Of a DNA stretch of 64,000 nt, positions 9,303 through 16,927 are shown in pieces. Source of the DNA: Moritella sp. F3 (lineage in GTDB: Bacteria; Pseudomonadota; Gammaproteobacteria; Enterobacterales; Moritellaceae); NCBI RefSeq assembly GCF_015082335.1, contig NZ_BLRL01000013.1, positions 62,001 through 126,000 of the forward strand. Reading direction: 5' to 3'. Each line of letters starts with the position of its first letter. Position 1 is the first letter of the stretch. Position numbers and translations under genes: made by a program. Under the pieces are notes generated by a model that was not told the origin of the DNA, did not search any database, and saw only the letters and a list, made by a program, of their open reading frames with translations.

Positions 9303-10430
9303 TTACTGTGTGTGTTGTGTTTTGAGAGGTTGTGAGACGGTTTTATTTTTTACTGGTTTTGCTTGTATTGCGACAATCTCTGAAGCCGCTAATGCTAAAG
9401 CTAACCACAAACCAGCCATACCAAGAATACCGAGTAGCCCTGCTGAACCCATAGGCAATTCATACGGATACGGTCCTTGGTCAAATTTAGCGATGGTTTG
9501 TACATCCATGATGGTGACCCAACGTAAATACCAACAGCAGAGCAAGCTGATCGCGCTCATGATTAATAATTGCGCGCGGTTATACCGCGCAATTTTAGAG
9601 GCTAATAACGCAATACCGATACAGGCGAAGAAACTGACCGCTAAACTGCCCAGACGTACTAACCATGCATCGCTTTCATATAACGAAAATGAGGCATTAT
9701 TGGATGCCCAGATTGGCAGTAACACAGCGGCTAAGATAGCACTGACTAACAGGGCTCGTTTTATTAATCCCTGGTCGCTTTGGGTAAAGGCATGCGCTTT
9801 TGCAGGAATAGGGAATAGCGCTAATAGTAATAACGCAAAACCGATGGCACCGATGAATGCAGTCACAAACCATAATAATGGCGCGGCAGGTTGATGCCAC
9901 AGTGGACGGCTTTGCACCACGTATATCTCTGCACCTGTGTATAGTGCGATAGTTAAACCTGAAAGGCAGGTTAGCGTGGTTACCGCGAGCATTTGCTTAC
10001 TACTGGTCTGCCAATTACCTAAACTAAACAACGCAACCTTCTGTGCGATAGCACTGTCACTGTGTTTGAGTTTGGCAATATCATCACGTAAATATAACCA
10101 AGCAGTTAATATCGCTAATGCTGAAAATAGCGGTAAAAATAGCGAGCCTAAAGACATCCATGACCAAGGTGTTATGTTGCTATAGAAGTGCAGTGCTCGA
10201 CCGGGTTGGTGTAAGTCACCTGTTAATGCCAGTGGACCAACAACTGCGCCAATCGACATGGTCAACACTAATGCCGAGCGTAAGTAATGGCTGGTATGAG
10301 CACGGAATATATAGCTTAATAAAAACAATATCGCAGCCGCATACGCAGAGCCAATATAGAAAAAGTATTGTACTGCCCACGGGAGCCAAGCAATGGCTTG
10401 TGGTTGTACTAAAATTTCGGTGATGTTCAT
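9303..10430 (-). CDS. ttrC: Tetrathionate reductase membrane subunit C (NrfD-like)
   Basis: A 375-residue polytopic inner-membrane protein of the NrfD/PsrC family with about nine hydrophobic helices. It is expected to oxidise quinol and pass electrons to TtrB. The N-terminus holds WAVQYFFYIGSAYAAA, typical of TtrC, and a cytoplasmic Lys-rich tail ends the protein. Its ATG overlaps the ttrB stop (ATGA, 4 bases), so translation is coupled, and ttrA follows 10 bases later. The order B-C-A matches Salmonella. Confidence 0.93.
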   Translation of the reverse strand: MNITEILVQPQAIAWLPWAVQYFFYIGSAYAAAILFLLSYIFRAHTSHYLRSALVLTMSIGAVVGPLALTGDLHQPGRALHFYSNITPWSWMSLGSLFLPLFSALAILTAWLYLRDDIAKLKHSDSAIAQKVALFSLGNWQTSSKQMLAVTTLTCLSGLTIALYTGAEIYVVQSRPLWHQPAAPLLWFVTAFIGAIGFALLLLALFPIPAKAHAFTQSDQGLIKRALLVSAILAAVLLPIWASNNASFSLYESDAWLVRLGSLAVSFFACIGIALLASKIARYNRAQLLIMSAISLLCCWYLRWVTIMDVQTIAKFDQGPYPYELPMGSAGLLGILGMAGLWLALALAASEIVAIQAKPVKNKTVSQPLKTQHTQ

Positions 10431-11200
10431 GCGTTTTCTCCTGCAGGGTCGTAGATGGCAACTTTACCGTCAACATTACTGGTGAACGCCTCGTCCATGC
10501 CGATATAGAACACATGTGGCTGGGTGTTTTCTTCTGGTTTCAATACCTTGATATCATCTTGGTGTTCGCGCATTAAATGGCTAATGTGGCTGTTAGGATC
10601 TTTAATATCACCAATAATACGCGCACCACCCACACAGGTTTCTACACAAGCAGGTAATAAACCTTCTTCTAAGCGATGAGCACAGAAGGTACATTTGTCA
10701 GCGGTGAGAGTTTCTTCGTTAATAAAACGGGCATCGTAAGGACAAGCTTGTACGCAATAAGCACAAGCCACGCAGCGCTCGTTATCGACCATGACAATAC
10801 CGTCATCACGTTGGAAGGTTGCTTGTACTGGGCATACTTTTACACAGGGTGGATTTTCACAGTGATTGCATAAGCGTGGCAGGGTAAATGATTTTACATT
10901 TTGTAGTTCACTACTGCCGTCATCTAAAGTGACTTCGTATTGTTTTACCGTAGTGCGGAATTGGCCAATAGGTGCTTGGTTCTCAATGCTGCAACCGACG
11001 GTACAGGCTTGGCACCCTACACATTTACGTAAATCAACCACCATGGCATAGCGTTTACCGCTCTGGCCTTTGCGATCGGGGGCTTCGCTATTACGGATAA
11101 TGGTCGTGGTGAGCGGGTTTGCCGTCGACACTGGTATGATGGCTGCGCCTACTGTTAATGCGCCGAGGCGGGACATTAAGCGGCGTTTAGTTGAGTCCAT
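10427..11200 (-). CDS. ttrB: Tetrathionate reductase iron-sulfur subunit B
   Basis: A 257-residue four-cluster ferredoxin-like subunit that relays electrons from TtrC to TtrA. A twin-arginine motif (KRRLMSRLG) starts a signal sequence. Four cysteine groups follow: CVGCQACTVGC, CNHCENPPCVKVCP, CVACAYCVQACP, and a CTFC group completed by a C-x3-C pair, the DMSO-reductase B-subunit pattern. It is the first gene of ttrBCA. The intergenic region toward ttrS carries a candidate TtrR palindrome 60 bases upstream and an FNR-like box about 98 bases upstream, consistent with anaerobic, tetrathionate-dependent control. Confidence 0.95.
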   Translation of the reverse strand: MDSTKRRLMSRLGALTVGAAIIPVSTANPLTTTIIRNSEAPDRKGQSGKRYAMVVDLRKCVGCQACTVGCSIENQAPIGQFRTTVKQYEVTLDDGSSELQNVKSFTLPRLCNHCENPPCVKVCPVQATFQRDDGIVMVDNERCVACAYCVQACPYDARFINEETLTADKCTFCAHRLEEGLLPACVETCVGGARIIGDIKDPNSHISHLMREHQDDIKVLKPEENTQPHVFYIGMDEAFTSNVDGKVAIYDPAGENA

Positions 11201-11260
11201 GAGAACACCTTGTGGTTAATACTGATTAAGGCTATTGTCTGGAAATTAAGAGGTATATTG

Positions 11261-11281
11261 TATTGTGGTTTTCCACATACA
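11261..11281. promoter_or_regulatory. Candidate TtrR operator in the ttrB-ttrS intergenic region
   Basis: TATTGTGGTTTTCCACATA, with palindrome GTGG-N4-CCAC at 11265-11276. It matches the site at 6065-6085 at 19 of 21 positions, and an AGGGG run follows both copies after 6-8 bases. It lies 60 bases from the ttrB start and about 106 from the ttrS start. A further GTGGTTAA half-site sits at 11212-11219. Confidence 0.62.
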
Positions 11282-11291
11282 CAGGGGCGGT

Positions 11292-11305
11292 TTGATCTAA
11301 AACAA
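11292..11305. promoter_or_regulatory. FNR-like box
   Basis: TTGATctaaAACAA matches the FNR consensus TTGAT-N4-ATCAA at 9 of 10 defined positions. It lies between ttrB and ttrS, 11 bases beyond the candidate TtrR site. FNR activates the Salmonella ttr operon, so an anaerobic activator site here is plausible. Confidence 0.55.
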
Positions 11306-11387
11306 TAAATATTTTGGCTTTATCGTTATTTTGGTATGCTGAGGTTGTTATCTTATTTGTAATAAACGGTATGAGCAGGGAATTGGC

Positions 11388-13247
11388 ATGGCTAACGTAT
11401 TAATAAAAGCAGTGATAGGTACGTTGTTGCTAATGATGACACAAGTGCATGCCAGTAACGCGACAGATACGACGAGCAGCAATAGCCGTAATAGTAATGC
11501 TGACCCTTTTATTGATGACCGTACTCTTGAGCGCATCGCTGATAACAAGCCAACCATGATCACCGTTGATGTGGGCGTATTAGCAACGCGTGGTATCTTT
11601 GAAGCGAAGCAGCGCTGGCAACCCACCTTATTATGGCTACAAAGTCAGATCCCCAATAGCGAATTTAGATTGCATCCCTTCACTCTGGCCGAAATGGAAG
11701 CGGCAGTAGAACAACAAAGTGTCGATGTGGTGGTGACCAACCCTGGGCAAGCGGTGCGTTTAGGTCGGCAATACCCGCTGTCTTGGTTAGCGACGTTAAA
11801 CAGTAAACTCGGTGACGGTACTCATGTGATAGGCTCAGCTTTGGTTGTTCGCGCTGATTCTCATTATCAACACTTGGTCGATGTCAGTGGTGACAAGATA
11901 GCAGCGGTTGCCAGTAATGCCTTTGGTGGTTATTTAACGATGCAACTGACGGTGCAAAATCTAGGTATTAACCCAACGGCTTTTTTCTCTGACGTATCGT
12001 TTTTAGGTTTTCCTGTAGATGCCATTATTTACCAACTGCGAGATGGCTATGTAGATGCTGCTGTGGTGCCGGTATGCCAACTCGAAAGCATGTTAGAAGA
12101 AGGCTTGATTCAGAAAGGTGTCTTTCGTGTGTTAGATGATATCAGCCCAGATAATTTTGCTTGTGCGCTGTCAACACAGTTATACCCGAACTGGTCGATT
12201 GCTAAAACCAGTGCTATTTCAGCCTCGTTAGCCAAAAAAATAACCCGTGCTCTATTGGCCTTGCCTAGCGATCACGCAGCCAGTATTGCAGCATACTCTT
12301 CAGGTTGGACCCCACCCATCAGTCAATTGTCTGTCGACCAATTATATCGTGATTTGGATATGCATCCTTTGCAGCGACCTTGGTGGCAGGAAGCTGCTGT
12401 TTGGATCAAGAAAAATCAGCAGTGGGCTTGGGTGGTATTTTTATTTGTGCTGGTATTAAGTATTTATCATTTAATTTTGGAATACCGTTTTAGTCGCAGT
12501 GAACGTAAATTAAAAGCGACCTTAAACCGTTTAAAAGAAAAAAACGCCATGTTAGAACATGCGCAGCGAGTGGCGATTGTTGGTGAGTTGGGCAGTAGTC
12601 TCGCCCATGAGATAAACCAACCACTGGCTGCGATCCTAAACTACAGCCAGGGTGGGTTATTACGCATAAATAAAGGTGCTGATGCCAGTGCAATCACACC
12701 CGCATTAGAGAAAATACAACAGCAAGTGAAGCGAGCTGATGGTATTGTGCAGCGATTACGTACGCTTATTAATAAACGTGCCGTGGCTAAGTCGCGCTGT
12801 GACGTGCAAGCATTACTTAGCGATACCTTAGAGTTGCTTGAGTATGATTTTCAGCAAAAAAATATTACCGTAAGCCAATCCTGTGTCGGTAATGCTGTGG
12901 ATCTAGATGCTGATATTGTTGGTTTGCAGCAGGTATTATTAAATGTATTAAACAATGCTGCAGATGCGTGCTTGATGCGAGATCCTGCGGTGCTGATAAA
13001 TAATAAAATTAGTATCGAGAGTCACTATAGTGATGACCGCTTAATATTAACGGTGACTGATAATGGCATTGGCTTAACAGCGTCGAGTGCAGAATTACAG
13101 AATGCCTTTTTCACCACCAAAAAAGAGGGATTAGGCTTAGGATTAGCGATTTGTCGTGACGTGGTTGAAGCACATCATGGTCAATTTTCGCTGGTGGCCG
13201 CGGATCCCATTGGTTGTCGCGTTAGCATACAGTTACCATTGCAATAA
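11388..13247 (+). CDS. ttrS: Tetrathionate sensor histidine kinase TtrS
   Basis: A 619-residue membrane sensor kinase. After a signal/anchor segment (about 1-22), residues 55-310 resemble PhnD-type periplasmic binding domains, with MITVDVGVLATRG near the start. One clear transmembrane helix follows near 345-365, then a coiled linker. The kinase core has the phosphoacceptor H407 in LAHEINQPL, and an ATPase domain with an N-box (LNVLNNAADAC) and G-boxes (DNGIGL, GLGLGLAI). The protein should detect tetrathionate outside and phosphorylate TtrR. AGGGA precedes the ATG. It is divergent from ttrBCA and 25 bases ahead of ttrR. Confidence 0.93.
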   Translation: MANVLIKAVIGTLLLMMTQVHASNATDTTSSNSRNSNADPFIDDRTLERIADNKPTMITVDVGVLATRGIFEAKQRWQPTLLWLQSQIPNSEFRLHPFTLAEMEAAVEQQSVDVVVTNPGQAVRLGRQYPLSWLATLNSKLGDGTHVIGSALVVRADSHYQHLVDVSGDKIAAVASNAFGGYLTMQLTVQNLGINPTAFFSDVSFLGFPVDAIIYQLRDGYVDAAVVPVCQLESMLEEGLIQKGVFRVLDDISPDNFACALSTQLYPNWSIAKTSAISASLAKKITRALLALPSDHAASIAAYSSGWTPPISQLSVDQLYRDLDMHPLQRPWWQEAAVWIKKNQQWAWVVFLFVLVLSIYHLILEYRFSRSERKLKATLNRLKEKNAMLEHAQRVAIVGELGSSLAHEINQPLAAILNYSQGGLLRINKGADASAITPALEKIQQQVKRADGIVQRLRTLINKRAVAKSRCDVQALLSDTLELLEYDFQQKNITVSQSCVGNAVDLDADIVGLQQVLLNVLNNAADACLMRDPAVLINNKISIESHYSDDRLILTVTDNGIGLTASSAELQNAFFTTKKEGLGLGLAICRDVVEAHHGQFSLVAADPIGCRVSIQLPLQ

Positions 13248-13272
13248 CAGCTTATAATTGAGGATGATTAAT

Positions 13273-13893
13273 ATGAGCCAAGAACCAGTAACAGGGCATG
13301 AAATATCAGTGCCAGTTTATGTTGTTGATGATGATGAATCAGTACGTGATTCGTTGGCATTTATGCTTGATGGTTATGATATTAACGTCACTACTTATGC
13401 TGGTGGCCCAGCATTTTTAGATAACGCCGAAATCATGCTGCCGGGCTGTGTGATTTTAGACAGTCGGATGCCGGAACTACGCGGGCAGGATGTACAAGCT
13501 ATTCTGACTCAATGTAATAGTCCACTGTCGATTATTTTTCTTACTGGCCATGGCGATGTTTCAATGGCTGTCGATGCGTTTAAATCAGGCGCGGTGGATT
13601 TCTTTCAAAAGCCCGTCGATGGTGAAAAATTAGTGCAGGCGATTATGCTTGCTGCCGATAAATCAGTTGCGCGTAGCCAACAACTTAGTGCGTTATTATC
13701 TTATCAATCACTGACTGAACGTGAACAGGGTATATTATTATTATTAGTACAAGGTAAGCGTAATCAACAGATTGCCGATACATTATGCATTGCAGTTCGG
13801 ACTGTTGAAGTACATAGGTCGAGTTTAATGAAAAAGTTTAATGCTAAAACCATTGCTGAGTTGGTTTTACAATATGGTCTGGCGATAAATTAA
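13273..13893 (+). CDS. ttrR: Tetrathionate response regulator TtrR
   Basis: A FixJ/NarL-type regulator of 206 residues from the ATG at 13273, chosen because GAGG lies 9 bases ahead; a TTG start at 13258 would add five residues. The receiver domain has the acidic pair D20-D21 and the phosphoacceptor D63 in ILDSRMP. The C-terminal third is a LuxR-type helix-turn-helix (LTEREQGILLLLVQGKRNQQ, then TVEVHRSSLMKKF). It is the partner of TtrS and presumably binds the palindromes near 6075 and 11271. A bidirectional terminator follows. Confidence 0.93.
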   Translation: MSQEPVTGHEISVPVYVVDDDESVRDSLAFMLDGYDINVTTYAGGPAFLDNAEIMLPGCVILDSRMPELRGQDVQAILTQCNSPLSIIFLTGHGDVSMAVDAFKSGAVDFFQKPVDGEKLVQAIMLAADKSVARSQQLSALLSYQSLTEREQGILLLLVQGKRNQQIADTLCIAVRTVEVHRSSLMKKFNAKTIAELVLQYGLAIN

Positions 13894-13933
13894 TGAAAGC
13901 GAACATATGATTTTAAATAATTCATAGAACAGA

Positions 13934-13973
13934 AAATATCCCAGGATTATCAAATTATTTCTCTGGGATATTT
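13934..13973. terminator. Bidirectional hairpin terminator between ttrR and the lipoprotein cluster
   Basis: AAATATCCCAG (13934-13944) pairs perfectly with CTGGGATATTT (13963-13973), loop 18 bases. It sits between convergent genes. The T-tract lies within the stem base, so efficiency is uncertain. Confidence 0.7.
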
Positions 13974-14000
13974 GGCTGAATTATTTACAGTATTTGTAGC

Positions 14001-14771
14001 TTATTTATTAATAAGTGCGTATTCAGATTTAGTTAAAATAGCCTCTTCTAAAGAGGATAACCCTAAATTACTATAACCATAAAAATTAGGCGTTAAATTT
14101 TGTCTAATTGCGGACACTTCTGCTGAAATATCATCATCACCTAAAATTTGCTTATCAGTTAAAGTTGATAATAAAGTTCTTTTTTTATCACTTAATATGC
14201 TGTTAATCTCAGTATAACCTGCAACAGAAGAATAAAGATTACTGAATTCACCTGCTGAATTTTCTTCAATATAATAGGTAATGCTTCGAGATACCGAGGC
14301 TTTTATATCGCTGAGCCCCTCCTGATTTTTAAATGGTGTCGAGAGTAAATCGTTACCACCGCTAGACGCACTAGTATCGGGACTGAAGTTTGAACTAGGG
14401 AAAACGAGATAGGCTGCAATAGCATCATCTTTACTGATTGTAGATAGGATGAAACGATTATCTCGATAGTATTGTATTACTTCGCCAGAATAAGATTTTT
14501 TAATATATATAGGGGCGCCAAAATTTTCTTCTAAAGAATTAGAAGATGCCCGAATATAGATTTTATCTAACTTATTTTGTGATGGTATATCGGTTAGTTG
14601 TGATAAGGAAAAATCATAAATTTTCTCAACCGCGTCCATCGTGTCGTTAAACCCACCCAAGGCGATCGCGACTAAAGAGGCAATCGCAACAATACGCCCC
14701 CATTGCTCTTTAATTTTAGGTGTCACGCTTTGGCTACTTGAACTTGTGTTCGTTGGTTCTATTGTACTCAT
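14001..14771 (-). CDS. Hypothetical single-transmembrane protein
   Basis: I do not recognise this 256-residue protein. Residues 1-25 are Ser/Thr/Gln-rich and hydrophilic. One transmembrane helix (IVAIASLVAIALGGF, about 28-43) follows, and the remainder looks like a soluble domain with mixed strands and helices and no cysteines. The topology suggests a short cytoplasmic tail and a periplasmic domain. It starts 12 bases after the transglycosylase stop on the same strand, so it is probably the last gene of an envelope operon. No catalytic motif is visible. Confidence 0.75.
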   Translation of the reverse strand: MSTIEPTNTSSSSQSVTPKIKEQWGRIVAIASLVAIALGGFNDTMDAVEKIYDFSLSQLTDIPSQNKLDKIYIRASSNSLEENFGAPIYIKKSYSGEVIQYYRDNRFILSTISKDDAIAAYLVFPSSNFSPDTSASSGGNDLLSTPFKNQEGLSDIKASVSRSITYYIEENSAGEFSNLYSSVAGYTEINSILSDKKRTLLSTLTDKQILGDDDISAEVSAIRQNLTPNFYGYSNLGLSSLEEAILTKSEYALINK

Positions 14772-14783
14772 CGTATTTGCCTC

Positions 14784-16238
14784 TTATTTATATAACGCTA
14801 TGCGACCATTAACTTTTTTCAAATAGTTTTTAGTTTCGTCATACGGCAAATTTGCTAATAGATGGCTATAAACTTCATCAGGTGTCATGGTGTTGATGAT
14901 TTTCGAAGCCTTACGAATATTGGTTGAGTGACCCTTGTTAAATGCACGTGCAACATTACCTGCTCCGGTATTATAAGCGGCAATCGTACAATATAAACGA
15001 CTTTGCTTATCTGTTATTGAGCGAAGGTATCGACTATTTAATATGTGCAGGTAGGCAGTACCTGTTTCAACGTTAACGGGTGGAATGTATAACTCTTTTG
15101 GTGTCATCGGAGCATCAATTTTACGAATTTGCTTATTAACGTCATGCCCTGCGCTTACTGGAACTACTTGCATTAATCCAAAAGCTGGAACGTGCGATTT
15201 AGCGTCTGCTCTGAAGGCCGATTCACTGTGCATTATCGCCATAACTAGTGCTTTATCTATACCCCATTTTTCACTTTCTTGTATCGCTAATTCTTGATAT
15301 TTAGTTGCTCGTTTCTTTAAACTATTATTTGGTAGTTTTATTGTATAAGAGACTATTTTCTTCGCTTTTACTGGTGCTACGACAGTATCTATTACGGCAG
15401 CGGTATCTATTACGGCAGCGGTATCTATTACGGCAGCGGTATCTGTTACGGCAGCGGTATCTGTTACGGCAGCGATATCTGTTACGATAGTGGCAGTAGG
15501 CTGTTCTTTACTCTTAACTAATACTGGCTCAGGTATGCCAAGAGCTTTTCTTTTATCTTTATATAGTTTGTTTATTTGGCTAATGCGCTGCTGTGCTTCA
15601 GCAAGCAAGTGCATTTTTTTGTTATTTGCACGTTCATAAATAAACGAATCTGGAATACCTGTTTGTGAAGCAATTAAACGATCAGCTTGGATATCGAATT
15701 CTTTCATTTGAGCCTGAGTTTGCTCAATAACAAATGTTTTTTCTTTATTTTGTTGTTCGGCAGAGTAGTTGATATCACTGTGAGTAATTTTAGCGTCTTG
15801 TAAATCTAGGTTTTGGCCATCTACGCTTATAATATTATTATTTGCAATGGAAGTGATGTCATTATTATTTTCTGATGGGTCTACGATAATAGAGATAGTA
15901 GCGGTATTTTCTTCATAATTAATGACTTTTTTTACTTTGTTATCTTTCGTGTATTCTACATTTTGTGTTTGGTCTGATACATCACCGCTGCCCCATTGCT
16001 CAATTAAATGCGCTTTTTGTTTATCTAGGTTTGTTGTATATGTCTCTCGCCATTGTTCATATTCGTCTAGATAATCATTAATATAAGCGTGAAATTCAGC
16101 TATTTTTTCTTCTTGAGAACGGTTCATTTCTATTTTTTCTTGCTCAAGTTCTGCGAATGCTAGACTCGAATTGGCATAACTTGTAGGTAAGAATGAAATG
16201 AATGACAGTGCAATAAGGCTTTTTTGATAGGGTTTCAT
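14784..16238 (-). CDS. MltC-like lytic murein transglycosylase with internal tandem repeat
   Basis: A 484-residue secreted protein with an N-terminal signal sequence ending near residue 22. Residues 30-230 are Glu/Gln/Lys-rich with coiled-coil character and resemble the MltC N-terminal domain (DUF3393). A repeated T/I-D-T-A-A-V linker follows (about 250-285), and a C-terminal SLT domain ends the protein. The catalytic glutamate is E339 in HSESAF, followed by FGLMQVVP and AAYNTGAGN, the goose-lysozyme-like signature. It should cleave peptidoglycan glycan strands to anhydromuropeptides. Unlike MltC it has no lipobox. It lies between an LPP20-type lipoprotein gene and an unknown membrane protein. 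Confidence 0.85.
   Translation of the reverse strand: MKPYQKSLIALSFISFLPTSYANSSLAFAELEQEKIEMNRSQEEKIAEFHAYINDYLDEYEQWRETYTTNLDKQKAHLIEQWGSGDVSDQTQNVEYTKDNKVKKVINYEENTATISIIVDPSENNNDITSIANNNIISVDGQNLDLQDAKITHSDINYSAEQQNKEKTFVIEQTQAQMKEFDIQADRLIASQTGIPDSFIYERANNKKMHLLAEAQQRISQINKLYKDKRKALGIPEPVLVKSKEQPTATIVTDIAAVTDTAAVTDTAAVIDTAAVIDTAAVIDTVVAPVKAKKIVSYTIKLPNNSLKKRATKYQELAIQESEKWGIDKALVMAIMHSESAFRADAKSHVPAFGLMQVVPVSAGHDVNKQIRKIDAPMTPKELYIPPVNVETGTAYLHILNSRYLRSITDKQSRLYCTIAAYNTGAGNVARAFNKGHSTNIRKASKIINTMTPDEVYSHLLANLPYDETKNYLKKVNGRIALYK
15385..15492. repeat. 18-bp in-frame tandem repeat, six copies
   Basis: Unit GTATCTATTACGGCAGCG is exact at 15385, 15403 and 15421. Two copies (15439, 15457) carry GTT for ATT, and a degenerate copy is at 15475. 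On the coding (minus) strand it encodes I/T-D-T-A-A-V repeats joining the two domains of the lytic transglycosylase. Confidence 0.95.
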
Positions 16239-16264
16239 TATTATTATTCTCTAATCAAAGGAGG

Positions 16265-16302
16265 GTAAGTAAGAGGCTATTTAGTCATAGCTTCTTACTT
16301 AC
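16265..16302 (-). other. Strong hairpin between the LPP20-like gene and the transglycosylase gene
   Basis: GTAAGTAAGAGGCTAT (16265-16280) pairs with ATAGCTTCTTACTTAC (16287-16302), 16 pairs with one G-U and a 6-base loop. It lies in the 76-base gap inside a likely operon and has no T-run in the direction of transcription. It may be a processing or stability element, or a partial terminator. Confidence 0.6.
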
Positions 16303-16314
16303 TATTTTATGGGA

Positions 16315-16923
16315 TTACATTGCTTTTAATGACTGAAGCGCGTTAGATAAATCTGTAGCCGCTTTTTCATTATTAAACTGACCCCATAATTTAGAGTCCT
16401 GAGTTACCCCATCAATAACTTTGTTAAGGTTTGCATCGTAAGTCGCTTGATCCATACCTACTAGCACATATAAGCCGCCTGTCGGGGTAGCTTGGCTTAC
16501 GATTAACTTACTGTTTGCAAGCGTACGAGAAACAACGGATTTTGTTACATTCTCCATTGTTTCTAATACATCTTCATTAGAACCTGCTAATGTTGAAGAC
16601 GTAACGCTAGACTCAACAGCTTGTTTAAACATGCTATTCACATCGACTTCAAATTGTGATGCTAATTGCACGCGTGCGTTATTGATTGCTATTTTACGCA
16701 TGATAGACATGCCAGCAGCGCTTTTCTTAGAATAACCTACGCCGCCCGCAGCAAGATCGCTTGGTAATACATCACAGATCCAAGCGGGTGCTGTTGCAGC
16801 TGGAGAGTCTGGGAAGTTACACGTTACAATTCGAACGTTTTGTGTTTCTTCAACTGTTTTATTCGTAGTGGCACAGCCAGCTAAAGCTAAGGTAATTGCA
16901 CTGATTAGGATTATTTTTTTCAT
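16315..16923 (-). CDS. LPP20-like outer-membrane lipoprotein
   Basis: A 202-residue lipoprotein with lipobox L-A-G-C17 followed by Ala, so sorting to the outer membrane is expected. The pattern W-I-C-D-V-L-P near residue 50, then G-V-G-Y-S-K-K-S, then a long helix with N-N-A-R-V-Q-L-A-S-Q, resembles the LPP20 lipoprotein family; the role of these proteins is poorly known. It starts 4 bases after the stop of the preceding lipoprotein gene, so the two are co-transcribed. A strong hairpin follows before the transglycosylase gene. Confidence 0.8.
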   Translation of the reverse strand: MKKIILISAITLALAGCATTNKTVEETQNVRIVTCNFPDSPAATAPAWICDVLPSDLAAGGVGYSKKSAAGMSIMRKIAINNARVQLASQFEVDVNSMFKQAVESSVTSSTLAGSNEDVLETMENVTKSVVSRTLANSKLIVSQATPTGGLYVLVGMDQATYDANLNKVIDGVTQDSKLWGQFNNEKAATDLSNALQSLKAM

Positions 16924-16927
16924 TATA

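Noticed and set aside
9310..9894. Plus-strand 194-aa ORF opposite ttrC
   Set aside because: It is a shadow of the NrfD-like gene; composition is that of an antisense frame.
15305..15490. Plus-strand ORF with repeated Y-L-L-R-Q-R units
   Set aside because: It is the antisense reading of the transglycosylase tandem repeat.
15385..15492. Short regularly repeated DNA that could look like a CRISPR array
   Set aside because: The repeats are contiguous 18-mers without spacers and remain in frame inside a coding gene.
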